A stretch of DNA of 64,000 nucleotides from an uncultured Pseudoteredinibacter sp. (GTDB lineage: Bacteria; Pseudomonadota; Gammaproteobacteria; Pseudomonadales; Cellvibrionaceae). A model generated the notes under the pieces. That model searched no databases. It worked only from the letters and a program-made list of their open reading frames with translations, and had not been told where the DNA came from. Of this stretch, positions 34,155-44,622 are shown piece by piece (within the stretch, counting starts at the first letter, position 1; each line of letters begins with the position of its first letter). Position numbers and translations under genes: made by a program. The stretch lies in NCBI RefSeq assembly GCF_947502065.1, contig NZ_CANMYE010000001.1, positions 1 to 64,000 on the forward strand, read 5' to 3'.

Positions 34155-34694
34155 ATGGATAGGCGTTCATTTACCAAAATGGTGTCTTTACTTGCGGTTG
34201 GTACTTACTTGCCGGCTATCGAAGTCCATGCCAAAACCTATTTGACTATTGATCAGGCTCGCAAGCTATTGTGGGGCGATGAGGCAATGGAACAGATCCC
34301 AGTGACTTTGTCCGGTGAACAGGTGAAGAGTATTAAAAAAGCTTCTAAAGTTCGTGTTCGCAACGATAAATTGCAAGTCTGGAAAACCGAAAGTGGCGGC
34401 TGGTTTATCGTCGATCAGGTTATTGGTAAGCACGAAAATATTGATCTAGCTTTCGCTTATGATCATGAAGGTAAAGTGATGGGTTTTGAAATTTTAACCT
34501 ATCGTGAAACCTATGGTTACGAAGTAGCCAATCCTAAATGGAAGGCCCAATTTAATGGCCTTGATTACAAAGAGCACCTTAAGCTTGATAAGCAAATTAA
34601 AAATATATCCGGTGCCACTCTCTCTTGCCGCCATATTACCGATGGCATCAATCGCCTAAGTCACACTTGGGAACAGGTTCTTCGTCACCTATAA
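34155..34694 (+). CDS. Tat-exported FMN-binding protein
   Basis: The 179-residue product starts MDRRSFTKMVSLLAVG, a twin-arginine leader (RRSFTK) ending near VHA (26). An FMN-binding domain follows. The flavinylation motif is S152-G-A-T155 in NISGATLSC; ApbE would link FMN to Thr155. The ATG at 34155 is supported by GAGAGG upstream and the Tat motif. ApbE is the next gene (31 bp). It probably carries electrons in the periplasm to or from the membrane protein at 35668. Confidence 0.88.
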   Translation: MDRRSFTKMVSLLAVGTYLPAIEVHAKTYLTIDQARKLLWGDEAMEQIPVTLSGEQVKSIKKASKVRVRNDKLQVWKTESGGWFIVDQVIGKHENIDLAFAYDHEGKVMGFEILTYRETYGYEVANPKWKAQFNGLDYKEHLKLDKQIKNISGATLSCRHITDGINRLSHTWEQVLRHL

Positions 34695-34725
34695 TACGCG
34701 GCTGAAGTGATAGCCGAGTGATAAA

Positions 34726-35616
34726 ATGACAACAAACCGACTTAATCGGTGTAAGCCTTTGCTGGGGACTTATGTGGATGTATCCATAGAGGCTGGTCTG
34801 GATGATGAAGAAATATTAGATCTCAGTATCGATGCTTTTGCAGCGATCTCTGAGGTACATGAAGGTCTGGGTTTTCACAATCCGGATAGTGAACTGTCTG
34901 AGATAAACCGTTGGGCTCTATTAGGTATCGAAGATCCGATTGCGATCTCGGAAGATATGCGAAGGGTTTTAGGCTTGGCGCTTTCGCTTAGCGAAGCCAG
35001 CGATGGTTTATTTGATGTCACAATTGCGCCACAACTGGTAGACCAAGGATCTTTGCCGAATATACATCATGGCGCCATTATTGTGGGGTCGGGTGCTAGC
35101 GGATCGAGTGTTGCAGGTTCGGGCAGCTGGGAAAATGTACATCTCAGTGATGAGGGTTTAAGTTTCTCTGCCCCCGTGCTTATTGATCTGGGTGGCATTG
35201 CAAAAGGCTATGCCGTTGATAAAGCCATCGAACGTATTGGCGCCAGCAAAATGGATGCCGATGTAAAGTTGAACATCAATGCTGGCGGTGATCTGTATTT
35301 AAGTCATTGGGAAGAAGAAACGGTGGGCGTGCGCTACCCGGATGAGCCCAATAAAAATCATGAAATGCCGATGTTGGCGCCAGCTTTGGCCACCAGCGCT
35401 TGTTATTTTACCGAGCAAGACAGTGTGATGATTCACCCAAAAAGCGGTGAGGCCACAGTGCGAGGCTACAGTGTTTCAGTCTTTGCCGAGCAATGCATGT
35501 TAGCCGATGCGCTGACTAAATTGGCATTTTTGAATCCGAGGGATACCCGAGTCATTCGCCAATTTAAAGGTCGCGCCTTTATGTTAGATAGCCACAATGG
35601 CTTGCTTGAGTTGTAA
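34726..35616 (+). CDS. apbE: FAD:protein FMN transferase ApbE
   Basis: The 296-residue product has ApbE motifs: LLGTYVDVS at the start, LGFHNPDSELSEINRW, FDVTIAPQL, and VLIDLGGIAKGYAVDKAIE with the metal/FAD site. It attaches FMN covalently to Thr/Ser in SGAT-type motifs, here most likely to the preceding gene product. A Gly/Ser-rich segment near 120-130 (VGSGASGSSVAGSGSW) looks like a flexible insertion. No clear signal peptide is seen, which is unusual for ApbE; it may act in the cytosol or use an internal signal. Confidence 0.9.
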   Translation: MTTNRLNRCKPLLGTYVDVSIEAGLDDEEILDLSIDAFAAISEVHEGLGFHNPDSELSEINRWALLGIEDPIAISEDMRRVLGLALSLSEASDGLFDVTIAPQLVDQGSLPNIHHGAIIVGSGASGSSVAGSGSWENVHLSDEGLSFSAPVLIDLGGIAKGYAVDKAIERIGASKMDADVKLNINAGGDLYLSHWEEETVGVRYPDEPNKNHEMPMLAPALATSACYFTEQDSVMIHPKSGEATVRGYSVSVFAEQCMLADALTKLAFLNPRDTRVIRQFKGRAFMLDSHNGLLEL

Positions 35617-35667
35617 TACTCGCAAAGCGTAATTTAGATAATCGCGAATCATAAAAGTACCTAAGCT

Positions 35668-36171
35668 ATGGCTTATATAGATGTAAGAATTCCAACAACG
35701 TATCGTCGCCTGCTATACCTCGCTATTGCGGTGAGCTGGGTAACAGGTATCGCCTTTTTTATTCTCAGTCGTTTTATTACGGTGGAAGGTGATTTTGGTC
35801 CTGAAAAGCATCCTCTACAATTCCCAGCCTTAATGGTGCACGGCGCGGCGGCCTTTATCGTGATGATGGGTTATGGTGCCGTAATGATGAATCATGTCTC
35901 GGCGACATGGCGTCTTCAGCGTTTGCGGGGCTTTGGTATCACTTTGCTTGTGGTATTACTGTTTCAGGTGATCAGTGCCTATTTATTGTATTACCTATCG
36001 AGCGATGAGATTCGTGGTTTATTTGCCAATCTTCACGCCCTAGTAGGGCTAAGCTTCCCTCTGATATTAACTATCCATATTGTTACCGGTCGTCGCCAGC
36101 GAGCTCAGATGCAGGCGCAGCTCGAGGCGCGTAAAGCAGCCCGTAAACAACAGCCGGCGGCAGCGGCTTAG
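35668..36171 (+). CDS. DUF4405-like four-helix membrane protein, possible heme binder
   Basis: The 167-residue product has four membrane helices (about 15-35, 53-75, 87-110 and 120-140) and a basic, Ala-rich tail (RKAARKQQPAAAA). His58, His76, His123 and His137 lie in or near the helices and could bind heme b as in DUF4405/cytochrome b561-like proteins. It closes the Fur-box operon and is the natural membrane partner that would move electrons across the inner membrane to the FMN protein. Heme binding is inferred only. Confidence 0.75.
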   Translation: MAYIDVRIPTTYRRLLYLAIAVSWVTGIAFFILSRFITVEGDFGPEKHPLQFPALMVHGAAAFIVMMGYGAVMMNHVSATWRLQRLRGFGITLLVVLLFQVISAYLLYYLSSDEIRGLFANLHALVGLSFPLILTIHIVTGRRQRAQMQAQLEARKAARKQQPAAAA

Positions 36172-36278
36172 CAAAGCTGCCGCGAAGCTGGCATTTACGC
36201 TCAATCACAGCGCTACTCGTAGCCAAAGCCTCGCTTTTGATATACTCTGCGCTGCTTTTTTAAACTGCAGTGCTTATC

Positions 36279-37346
36279 ATGCGTCGCCAAGATTTTTACT
36301 ACGATTTACCCGAACAGCTTATCGCCAAGCAGCCAGCTGCTGAGCGACGTGGCAGCCGTTTGTTATGTCTAGATGGCCCCAGCGGAAACTTAGACCACCA
36401 GCAATTCCCAGATTTATTAGATCAGCTCAATGAGGGAGATCTAATGGTCTTTAATAATACCCGTGTTATTCCGGCGCGAGTGTTTGGGCAGAAGGCGACC
36501 GGTGGCAAGGTAGAGATCTTGGTCGAGCGAATCGTCTCGCCTAAACAAGTACTGGCTCATACCCGTGCCAATAAAAGTCCTAAGGCTGGCAATATCATCA
36601 TATTGCAAGATGGTAGCGAAGTGACCGTCACTGGACGTCAGGGCGCCTTGTTCGAGTTGGACTTTGGTGAGCAAGAGGTGCTCCCAGTGCTTGAGGCCAT
36701 TGGCCATATGCCGCTACCACCTTATATTGATCGCGCTGATGTGGATTCTGACAAAGAGCGTTATCAAACCGTTTATAGTGATGAAGAAAAAGCCGGGGCT
36801 GTGGCAGCTCCCACAGCCGGCCTACATTTTGACGATGAATTGCTGGCTGCTATAAAAGCCAAAGGCGTGGATTTAGCCTTTGTCACTTTGCATGTTGGCG
36901 CCGGGACTTTTCAGCCAGTAAAGGTCGATGATATCCATCAGCATCAAATGCACAGTGAAGTTATGGAAGTTTCCAATGAGGTGTGTGAGCAGGTACTGCG
37001 TACCAAAGCTCGTGGCGGCAAGGTGGTGGCGGTAGGCACTACCTCGGTGCGCTGCTTGGAGTCCGCTGCCCAACAAAGCAGTACCGAGCTGATTGAGCCC
37101 ATGCAGGGCGAGACTGATATTTTTATCTACCCCGGTTATCAATATAAGGTCGTGGATGCCTTGGTGACCAACTTTCATCTGCCTGAGTCTACCTTGATGA
37201 TGCTGGTATCGGCTTTTGCGGGTTATAAAAATACCATGTCGGCCTATCAAGAAGCGGTTGCTGAGCAGTATCGCTTCTTTAGTTATGGTGATGCGATGTT
37301 TATTCGCCATAACCCTGAGGCCGTAAATGAAGTGCCAGGCCAATAA
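36279..37346 (+). CDS. queA: S-adenosylmethionine:tRNA ribosyltransferase-isomerase QueA
   Basis: The 355-residue product matches QueA along its length: [19 protein letters not shown] start, [12 protein letters not shown], and the [13 protein letters not shown] and [10 protein letters not shown] motifs. It builds epoxyqueuosine on tRNA from the SAM ribosyl group. The ATG at 36279 is preferred to a GTG at 36270 as it matches the family start. It is followed by tgt at 88 bp, the usual order. Confidence 0.97.
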   Translation: MRRQDFYYDLPEQLIAKQPAAERRGSRLLCLDGPSGNLDHQQFPDLLDQLNEGDLMVFNNTRVIPARVFGQKATGGKVEILVERIVSPKQVLAHTRANKSPKAGNIIILQDGSEVTVTGRQGALFELDFGEQEVLPVLEAIGHMPLPPYIDRADVDSDKERYQTVYSDEEKAGAVAAPTAGLHFDDELLAAIKAKGVDLAFVTLHVGAGTFQPVKVDDIHQHQMHSEVMEVSNEVCEQVLRTKARGGKVVAVGTTSVRCLESAAQQSSTELIEPMQGETDIFIYPGYQYKVVDALVTNFHLPESTLMMLVSAFAGYKNTMSAYQEAVAEQYRFFSYGDAMFIRHNPEAVNEVPGQ

Positions 37347-37419
37347 GCTGCGCTTCAACAGTGTTTTGCCGACAGCTTATTTAGAACAAATTAAATCGAA
37401 CAATTGAACCGAAAACTGA

Positions 37420-38568
<1,149 letters not shown>

Positions 38569-38929
38569 TATAACTCAACCAATGTACTGATATAGCCAGT
38601 TCTAGTTATAGGCCTTTTTTCTGAATCGCCGATAATTACTAGGCCCACAGCGAACGACATATGGATATGTAATTGGGTGCGGATTTCTTGCGTGCGCTGT
38701 GGGCTTTCCCTTCTTTTCTTTGCTTTAAAATCCACCAGTTGCTCGTAATTTAGACACAGTTTATGTCGCTGAGCTTGTATTTTGTGCAGATGCCCCCACT
38801 TTCTCTCACAAGCCCTAATCACAATAGCTTGCTGCTGACCAAAGCGATATAATTCGGGCCTTTTGCTGGGCCATGCCCTTATTTTTGCTGATCGCTTGAT
38901 CGGCACCACAGTCGTAAACGGAAAACACT
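38569..38929. other. 360-bp gap where yajC is usually found
   Basis: In most Gammaproteobacteria yajC (about 110 codons) lies between tgt and secD. No frame on the plus strand here encodes such a protein, and the one long minus-strand frame looks like noise. The gap holds the inverted repeat at 38643-38704 and a leader ending GTAAACGGAAAACACT before secD. Confidence 0.6.
38643..38704. repeat. inverted repeat with internal hairpin upstream of secD
   Basis: GCCCACAGCG (38643-38652) pairs with CGCTGTGGGC (38695-38704) around a 42-base loop that itself contains ACATAT-GG-ATATGT. It could be a structured leader of secDF mRNA, an attenuator, or a small mobile repeat. It is not followed by a long T-run. 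Confidence 0.5.
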
Positions 38930-40804
38930 ATGTTGAACCGCTATCCGTTCTGGAAGTACCTAATCATTTTGGGGGTTACGGCCCTAGGCCTGATCTACTC
39001 GGCCCCAAATCTCTACGCGCCTGATCCGGCCATTCAAATCTCGGGTCAGTCGGCAGCCATGCAGATTAATGATGAGCTATTAGAACAAGCAAATAACGCT
39101 CTTAAAGAACAAGGTATCAATTATTTTGGTGAGCAAGCCAACGGTAAAAATGCGCTCATTCGCCTGCGCAGTGCCGAAGATCAGTTAGCTGCCAAACAAT
39201 TGCTGACGGAAACCTTAGGTTATAACTACGTTGTAGCCCTAAGTCAGGCGCCAACGACTCCAGAATGGTTACGTGCTTGGGGTGCGGAGCCCATGAAAAA
39301 AGGCTTGGATTTGGCCGGCGGTGTGCACTTCTTACTAGAAGTTGATACCCCTAAAGCCATTGCTAAGCGCATGGAAACCAATGTAAGCGAGATCAAAAGC
39401 CAACTGCGTAAAGAGAAGATTCGCTATCAGTCGGTAAAATTAGGTCGTGATAATGTAATTATTGCGCGCTTTAAGACAGAAGAAGCTCGTAATAAAGCCA
39501 CTTCCGAGGTGCGTGAAAATTTCCCGAATATGCAGCGCTTTGTTGATACTGACGAAGATGGCACCTCGGTACTGCGTGTACAGATGACCGAGGCGGGCAT
39601 TAAAGAAATTGAAGATTACGCCGTTAGCCAGAACTTAACCACCTTGCGTAATCGTGTAAACGAGCTGGGTGTTTCTGAGCCAATCGTTCAGCGCCAAGGT
39701 CGTACCCGTATCGTGGTGCAGTTGCCAGGTGTACAAGACACCGCTGAAGCTAAGCGTATTATCGGTAAAACCGCTAACCTAGAATTTCGCCTGGAAGCTA
39801 AGCCAGAAGCCTCGGTTGCTACCAAGGAATCTTTTGGTTACCGCAGTGAGCGCGATCAGCAGATCTGGGGCAACGCTTTCTTAGAGAAGAAAGTCGTGAT
39901 TACCGGTGATCATGTGTCTGGCGCTCAGGCCAGCTTTGATACCCAAACCAGCCAGCCTCAAGTAAATATTAATCTGGACAGTAAAGGCGGTCAGAAGATG
40001 CACCGCAATACGCGCAATAATATTGGCCGCCGCTTAGGTGTGCTATTTATTGAGCAGAAGACCCAGGTGAAATACGTTACTGGCGAAGATGGTAAAAAAG
40101 AACCTAAGTACACCCAAGTTGAAGAGAAGAAAATCATCAGCTTGGCAACGATTCAATCAGGCCTAGGTGTTCAGTTCCGTATTACCGGTTTGGACAGCCC
40201 AGCGGAAGCTTCTGAACTGGCGCTTCTATTGCGCTCTGGTGCTTTGGCGGCCCCAATGTACTTCGCTGAAGAACGTACCATTGGGCCATCTTTGGGTGCT
40301 GAAAACATCGAGCTGGGTATCACCTCGGTACAGATCGGTTTGGCCTTTGTTGTGCTGTTTATGTTGGTGTACTACCGTGCCTTTGGTATCTTCGCCAATA
40401 TCGCGTTAACTCTAAACCTGATTTTGTTGGTTGCCGCCATGTCGATCTTGGGTGCAACGCTAACCTTGCCAGGTATCGCCGGTATCGTACTGACCGTAGG
40501 TATGGCGGTGGATGCGAACGTACTGGTGTTCTCGCGGATTAAGGAGGAGCTGGCCAATGGCCTGCCGCCGCAATCGGCGATTAATGCTGGTTACGATCGT
40601 GCCTTCACCACCATCTTGGATGCCAACATTACCACCTTGATTGTGGCCGTGATTCTTTATGCGATTGGTTCTGGTCCAGTACAGGGCTTTGCGGTAACGC
40701 TATCCATCGGTATTTTGACCTCGATGTTTACTGCCATCATGGGCACCCGTGCCTTGGTTAACTTGGCCATCGGTGGCCGCAAAATCCAGAAGCTGTGGAT
40801 CTAG
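38930..40804 (+). CDS. secD: protein translocase subunit SecD
   Basis: The 624-residue product has an N-terminal membrane helix, a large periplasmic domain (with GLDLAGGVHFLLEVDT and FRITGLDSPAEASELALLLR), then five helices with VGMAVDANVLVFSRIKEE. It uses the proton-motive force to help pull exported proteins through SecYEG. It lies 9 bp before secF. Its length is normal for the family. Confidence 0.97.
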   Translation: MLNRYPFWKYLIILGVTALGLIYSAPNLYAPDPAIQISGQSAAMQINDELLEQANNALKEQGINYFGEQANGKNALIRLRSAEDQLAAKQLLTETLGYNYVVALSQAPTTPEWLRAWGAEPMKKGLDLAGGVHFLLEVDTPKAIAKRMETNVSEIKSQLRKEKIRYQSVKLGRDNVIIARFKTEEARNKATSEVRENFPNMQRFVDTDEDGTSVLRVQMTEAGIKEIEDYAVSQNLTTLRNRVNELGVSEPIVQRQGRTRIVVQLPGVQDTAEAKRIIGKTANLEFRLEAKPEASVATKESFGYRSERDQQIWGNAFLEKKVVITGDHVSGAQASFDTQTSQPQVNINLDSKGGQKMHRNTRNNIGRRLGVLFIEQKTQVKYVTGEDGKKEPKYTQVEEKKIISLATIQSGLGVQFRITGLDSPAEASELALLLRSGALAAPMYFAEERTIGPSLGAENIELGITSVQIGLAFVVLFMLVYYRAFGIFANIALTLNLILLVAAMSILGATLTLPGIAGIVLTVGMAVDANVLVFSRIKEELANGLPPQSAINAGYDRAFTTILDANITTLIVAVILYAIGSGPVQGFAVTLSIGILTSMFTAIMGTRALVNLAIGGRKIQKLWI

Positions 40805-40813
40805 GAGCAAATC

Positions 40814-41749
40814 ATGAGTAAAGCTAAGAAAGAATTGAAAGTGATTCGCTTTATGTCCCAGCGTAAGCTGGCGGCGATCTTTTCCTTGCTGTTAATCATT
40901 GGTTCGATTGCCAGTTTGGCCACCAATGGTTTGAAGTTTGGCTTGGATTTTACCGGCGGTTCACAAATCGAAGTGGGCTACCAAACGCCTGCCGATGTTA
41001 ATGCTATCCGTCAGCAATTAGTGCAAGCGGGCTTCCCTGATCCTGTAGTGGTTCACTTCGGTGCTGAAACCGATGTATTGATTCGCATGCAGGAAGACTC
41101 TGATGCCGAGCTCGGCGACAAGGTTATGGATACCCTACGTGCCGATGGCTCTGATGTTGAATTGCGTCGGGTAGAGTTTGTTGGCCCGCAGGTGGGTGAA
41201 GAGCTGCGCGATGACGGTGGTATCGGCATGCTCTTCGCTTTGGCCGTAGTAATGATCTACGTGGCCATGCGTTTCCAGTTTAAGTTCTCGGTAGGTGCCG
41301 TAGCGGCATTGGCCCACGATGTGGTTATCGTGTTGGGCGTGTTCTCGGTATTACAGATCGATTTTGATCTAACAGTGCTGGCGGCGGTGTTGGCGGTTAT
41401 TGGTTACTCGCTTAACGATACCATCGTGGTATCTGACCGTATTCGTGAGAACTTCCGTAAGATTCGTAAAGCCGATTCTGTCGAAGTAATCGATATCTCA
41501 CTGAGTCAAACCTTGGGCCGTACCTTGGTAACATCATTGACCACCTTATTGGTATTGGTCGCGCTGTTCTACTTTGGTGGTGAGCTAATTCACGGCTTCT
41601 CCATTGCCTTGCTGGTCGGTGTGGCTATTGGTACCTACTCGTCTATCTACGTGGCAGCAAATGTGTTGTTAATGATGGGTATTTCTAAAGAAGACCTAAT
41701 GCAGGTTGAGGTTGAAAAAGAAGGTGCCGAGTTTGATGAGCTGCCTTAA
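40814..41749 (+). CDS. secF: protein translocase subunit SecF
   Basis: The 311-residue product has six membrane helices and the SecF motifs GLDFTGGSQIEVGY, FVGPQVGEEL and GYSLNDTIVVSDRIRENFRK. It forms the SecDF complex with SecD at the inner membrane. AGGAG overlaps the end of secD. A terminator follows at 41779. Confidence 0.97.
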   Translation: MSKAKKELKVIRFMSQRKLAAIFSLLLIIGSIASLATNGLKFGLDFTGGSQIEVGYQTPADVNAIRQQLVQAGFPDPVVVHFGAETDVLIRMQEDSDAELGDKVMDTLRADGSDVELRRVEFVGPQVGEELRDDGGIGMLFALAVVMIYVAMRFQFKFSVGAVAALAHDVVIVLGVFSVLQIDFDLTVLAAVLAVIGYSLNDTIVVSDRIRENFRKIRKADSVEVIDISLSQTLGRTLVTSLTTLLVLVALFYFGGELIHGFSIALLVGVAIGTYSSIYVAANVLLMMGISKEDLMQVEVEKEGAEFDELP

Positions 41750-41778
41750 AGTACTTTGAAGTGGTTCTCAGTGAAAAT

Positions 41779-41803
41779 AAAAAGGCCCTACGGGGCTTTT
41801 TTT
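41779..41803 (+). terminator. Rho-independent terminator after secF
   Basis: GCCC-TACG-GGGC with flanking A-run and seven T, one bulged G. It lies 30 bp after the secF stop and before the metallopeptidase gene. Confidence 0.8.
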
Positions 41804-41874
41804 GTAGATGGAATTAAAGCTATTGTTACGGCTATTATTTCAGTAGTCGTTGTTAAAAGGATGTTATCAGTAAG

Positions 41875-42762
41875 ATGCGTAAATTAACTTTTAAGGCTAG
41901 TATTTGCCTGCTGGGTTTATCACTTTGCTCGCTTAATACGTCCGGGCAACAGATCTTTAGTTGTATAGGAAAGAGTGGTAAAAAGATCTATACCGATAAA
42001 CGTCATCTTTGTAAGTCTTCCGGTCAAAAAAACCAAGGCGATATACAAAGTATTGAGCTTACTGAAACGAATTTGCATTCCAAGTACGGCGCAACCGTCA
42101 GTGAAGAGTATCGCAACTACGCCTTCAGATCTTATGAGCCTCTAACGGGCTATAATATAAATATCATTGCTGAAAAGCGCCTCACTTCAGAGGATCCAGA
42201 GCTTCTTCAGAAGGCTGCAGCTAAGCTTGAAAAAGCTGTACGTAGAGCCTTCAAAGCATTTCCTTCGAGCATCCTAGGTGAATTCGCTGATGTTAAGTTC
42301 TATCTATTCACGGGAGATGAGGCGAGAACAGGGGGGAGGCATGGCGGACAGTGGTATTTTAGCGAAGGGAACCGCACTTCGAAGCGATTTGATGATAGTG
42401 TAGTTGTCAGATCGGCAAAGGACTATATAAAGTATAAAAGTCTAACGGCTGCGCGGTTTGCTGTACATGAGTTGAGTCACGCCTATTACTCTTATCACTT
42501 CAAGCACTTATATAGGCCTGCAAAAAAGGCTTTTGAAAACGCCAAAAATAAAAAACTCTACGAAAATGTAAAACACAAAAGTGGAAAGCTTGTTACGAAA
42601 GCCTATGCCAGAAAAAATGCTCATGAGTATTTCGCAGAGCTAGCAACAGCTTATTTTTTGTCGAATAACTATTATCCCTTTAATGCTCGTGATCTTGCTA
42701 CTTATGATCCAGAGGGCTACCAGATGATTGAAAATGCCTTTCTCAATATTGAAGCAAATTAA
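41875..42762 (+). CDS. exported zinc metallopeptidase-like protein (lethal-factor-type HExxH)
   Basis: The 295-residue product has a signal peptide (cleavage near residue 24). A small Cys-containing module like DUF4124 follows (about 25-50: QQIFSCIGKSGKKIYTDKRH). The peptidase domain has His198-Glu199-His202 in HELSHAYYSY and a downstream Glu in AHEYFAELATAYF. The HExxH plus late-Glu spacing and NAHEYFAE segment resemble the anthrax lethal factor (ATLF/M34) family. It is probably secreted or periplasmic. The target is unknown; the domain match is by eye. Confidence 0.7.
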   Translation: MRKLTFKASICLLGLSLCSLNTSGQQIFSCIGKSGKKIYTDKRHLCKSSGQKNQGDIQSIELTETNLHSKYGATVSEEYRNYAFRSYEPLTGYNINIIAEKRLTSEDPELLQKAAAKLEKAVRRAFKAFPSSILGEFADVKFYLFTGDEARTGGRHGGQWYFSEGNRTSKRFDDSVVVRSAKDYIKYKSLTAARFAVHELSHAYYSYHFKHLYRPAKKAFENAKNKKLYENVKHKSGKLVTKAYARKNAHEYFAELATAYFLSNNYYPFNARDLATYDPEGYQMIENAFLNIEAN

Positions 42763-42864
42763 CGGCTTTAAGCCCTTACATTATTAAACCACAATTAGAT
42801 TGATACCAGCTAAAGTACTTCTATAATAGGTTTCTTACTTCGTTCAATTGATCTGAGACCTTGT

Positions 42865-43371
42865 ATGCAAATCCCCGCCATTGAAACCGAGCGACTTCGC
42901 CTTTTACCGCCAGCTGTTGAGTGCTTTGAGGTATATCGAGACTTTTATACCGATGCAGAGGCTTCAAAAATGTACGGCGGCCCCATCAATGAAGAGCAAG
43001 TCTGGGCGCGTTTAAAAGCCGATTTAGGGTCCTGGTATTTGTTAGGTTTTGGGGTATGGGTGATTCAAGACAAAAGCAATGAGCAGTTGATTGGCACTTG
43101 TGGTTTTTGGCAAGGCAAATCCTGGCCTAGAGAGTTAACTTGGTGGGTAATGCTAGAGGCGCGCGGCCGAGGTGTCGCCACCGAAGCCTCAAAAGCCGCG
43201 TTGGATTATGCTCGCAAAAATTACCAGTGGTCGAGCCTAGAAACCTATATGAATGATGATAACCATGCTGCTCGAGCACTCGTTGAAAAGCTAGGCGGCA
43301 AGAAAGTACGCCGCGAATCTTTTTCCGATGGTTTGCAGCGAGATATATACCAGTTTCCTAGCATCTCATAA
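42865..43371 (+). CDS. GNAT acetyltransferase, RimJ/RimL type
   Basis: The 168-residue product starts MQIPAIETERLRLLPP, the RimJ/RimL-type opening. It has LTWWVMLEARGRGVATEASKAALDY as motif A with the RGRGVA acetyl-CoA loop, and DDNHAARALVEKLGGKKVRRE as motif B. It could acetylate ribosomal N-termini or small amines; the substrate is not predictable. It is convergent with the hypothetical gene at 43382. Confidence 0.85.
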   Translation: MQIPAIETERLRLLPPAVECFEVYRDFYTDAEASKMYGGPINEEQVWARLKADLGSWYLLGFGVWVIQDKSNEQLIGTCGFWQGKSWPRELTWWVMLEARGRGVATEASKAALDYARKNYQWSSLETYMNDDNHAARALVEKLGGKKVRRESFSDGLQRDIYQFPSIS

Positions 43372-43381
43372 TCGCTAATGC

Positions 43382-43969
43382 TTAAGCTTCGGGCTTAATT
43401 ATTGCGCCTTTGGGCTTTTTAAAATATGACCAATCGAAATGCATATACCAGTTGCCTTGGATTGGCCAAATACAGATTAAGAAGCTCTTGAAGCCCTTAG
43501 CACTTACGCAATCTTCATCATTAAGCTCTATTTTTTCTGGGCTGTAGATAATGCTACTAAAGAGCGTATTTCCGCCAGCTTCTGAAGTGCTAAATGGAAT
43601 ATAGACTTGCTGCCCCTGTTTTTTATAGGCTTGAACTTTCGCCTCTTGAAGTAGCTTTCGTATCTTGCTCGCTAATACCTCCGGGACCTCAATCGGGGCA
43701 GCATCGTCATCCGTTGTTGCATAAGCTCTAAGATCTCCCTGGGGAGATACATAAGCTTTACTGACGGAACTCTCTTGCTTGGCATGCTTTATCAGCTCAA
43801 GGAGCTCCTTTTGGTGCTTGTTTAATAGTGTTCTAGCGACAGTAAATTGATCGTCTTGCGCCATTTCTCGTGTGGGCTGGTAAGCATCAACTGTAAAGCT
43901 ATAAAGCGCGCATAAAATAAAAGACAGGCGGCCCAGAGTTTTCAGGGTTTGGGGCTCGATCATATTCAC
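43382..43969 (-). CDS. exported hypothetical protein
   Basis: The product is up to 195 residues with a possible signal peptide (LSFILCALYSFTVDAYQ, cleavage near residue 29). A helical central region (residues ~40-65) and a C-terminal domain with two Cys (DEDCVSAKGFKSFLIC) follow. The GTG start at 43969 has GGGAG 7 bases upstream; an ATG at 43963 is possible. No family recognised. It is divergent from the lipocalin-like gene at 44062. Confidence 0.6.
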   Translation of the reverse strand: MNMIEPQTLKTLGRLSFILCALYSFTVDAYQPTREMAQDDQFTVARTLLNKHQKELLELIKHAKQESSVSKAYVSPQGDLRAYATTDDDAAPIEVPEVLASKIRKLLQEAKVQAYKKQGQQVYIPFSTSEAGGNTLFSSIIYSPEKIELNDEDCVSAKGFKSFLICIWPIQGNWYMHFDWSYFKKPKGAIIKPEA

Positions 43970-44061
43970 TTAACAACTCCCTTGCATGTGTATTATTCTT
44001 AGCGCTAGCCTATCAGCTAATTATTGCTCAAACAAAGTGTACTGCACGGAGAAGAATAACG

Positions 44062-44622
44062 ATGAGACATATACAGCAATTAAACGTAGTAATTTTTACC
44101 TTAATTCTTACGGCATCCATGAATACAGTGGCAGAGATTAAACTTGATGCCAAACTGGAACCTTTTAGAGCCTTTATTGGTACTTGGCAGGCGCCTATGA
44201 ACTGGGGCAAGGATAAGGGCACAGTGCTGGATGTCGCCGATTGGAAGGTGGCATTGAACGGTAAGGTATTAAAAACGGTTCACTCAGTAAACGATGGTGA
44301 CTACGGTGGTGAGAGTTTTATATTTTGGGATAAAAAGACCAAAAGCTATAAATCTTTCTATTTTACAACAGCGGATTTTTATACCGAAGCGACGATTAAG
44401 CTAGAGGGGGAGAATAAATTTTCTATTCTAGAAAAGGTTGCGGCTTCATCAGGTGGCTTATCCAGCGGTATCAGCGAAGTTAAGTCCACTTGTGAGATGA
44501 TTAACGGCGAGTTGCATATGTCTACCTCTTACTTAAAAAATGACAACTGGACAAAGCCAGAAACACGACGCTATACCGCAAGTAAGCTTGAACCAAAATT
44601 TAAACATGAGCCCATGCAATGA
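44062..44622 (+). CDS. exported lipocalin-like/DUF1579-like beta-barrel protein
   Basis: The 186-residue product has a signal peptide (cleavage near residue 26). It continues LEPFRAFIGTWQAPMNWG and a run of beta-strands (GESFIFWDKKTKSYKSFYF) typical of small calycin-like barrels such as DUF1579, though assignment is weak. GGAG upstream supports the ATG. Its stop overlaps the MOSC gene start (ATGA), indicating co-translation, but a functional link is not evident. Confidence 0.65.
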   Translation: MRHIQQLNVVIFTLILTASMNTVAEIKLDAKLEPFRAFIGTWQAPMNWGKDKGTVLDVADWKVALNGKVLKTVHSVNDGDYGGESFIFWDKKTKSYKSFYFTTADFYTEATIKLEGENKFSILEKVAASSGGLSSGISEVKSTCEMINGELHMSTSYLKNDNWTKPETRRYTASKLEPKFKHEPMQ

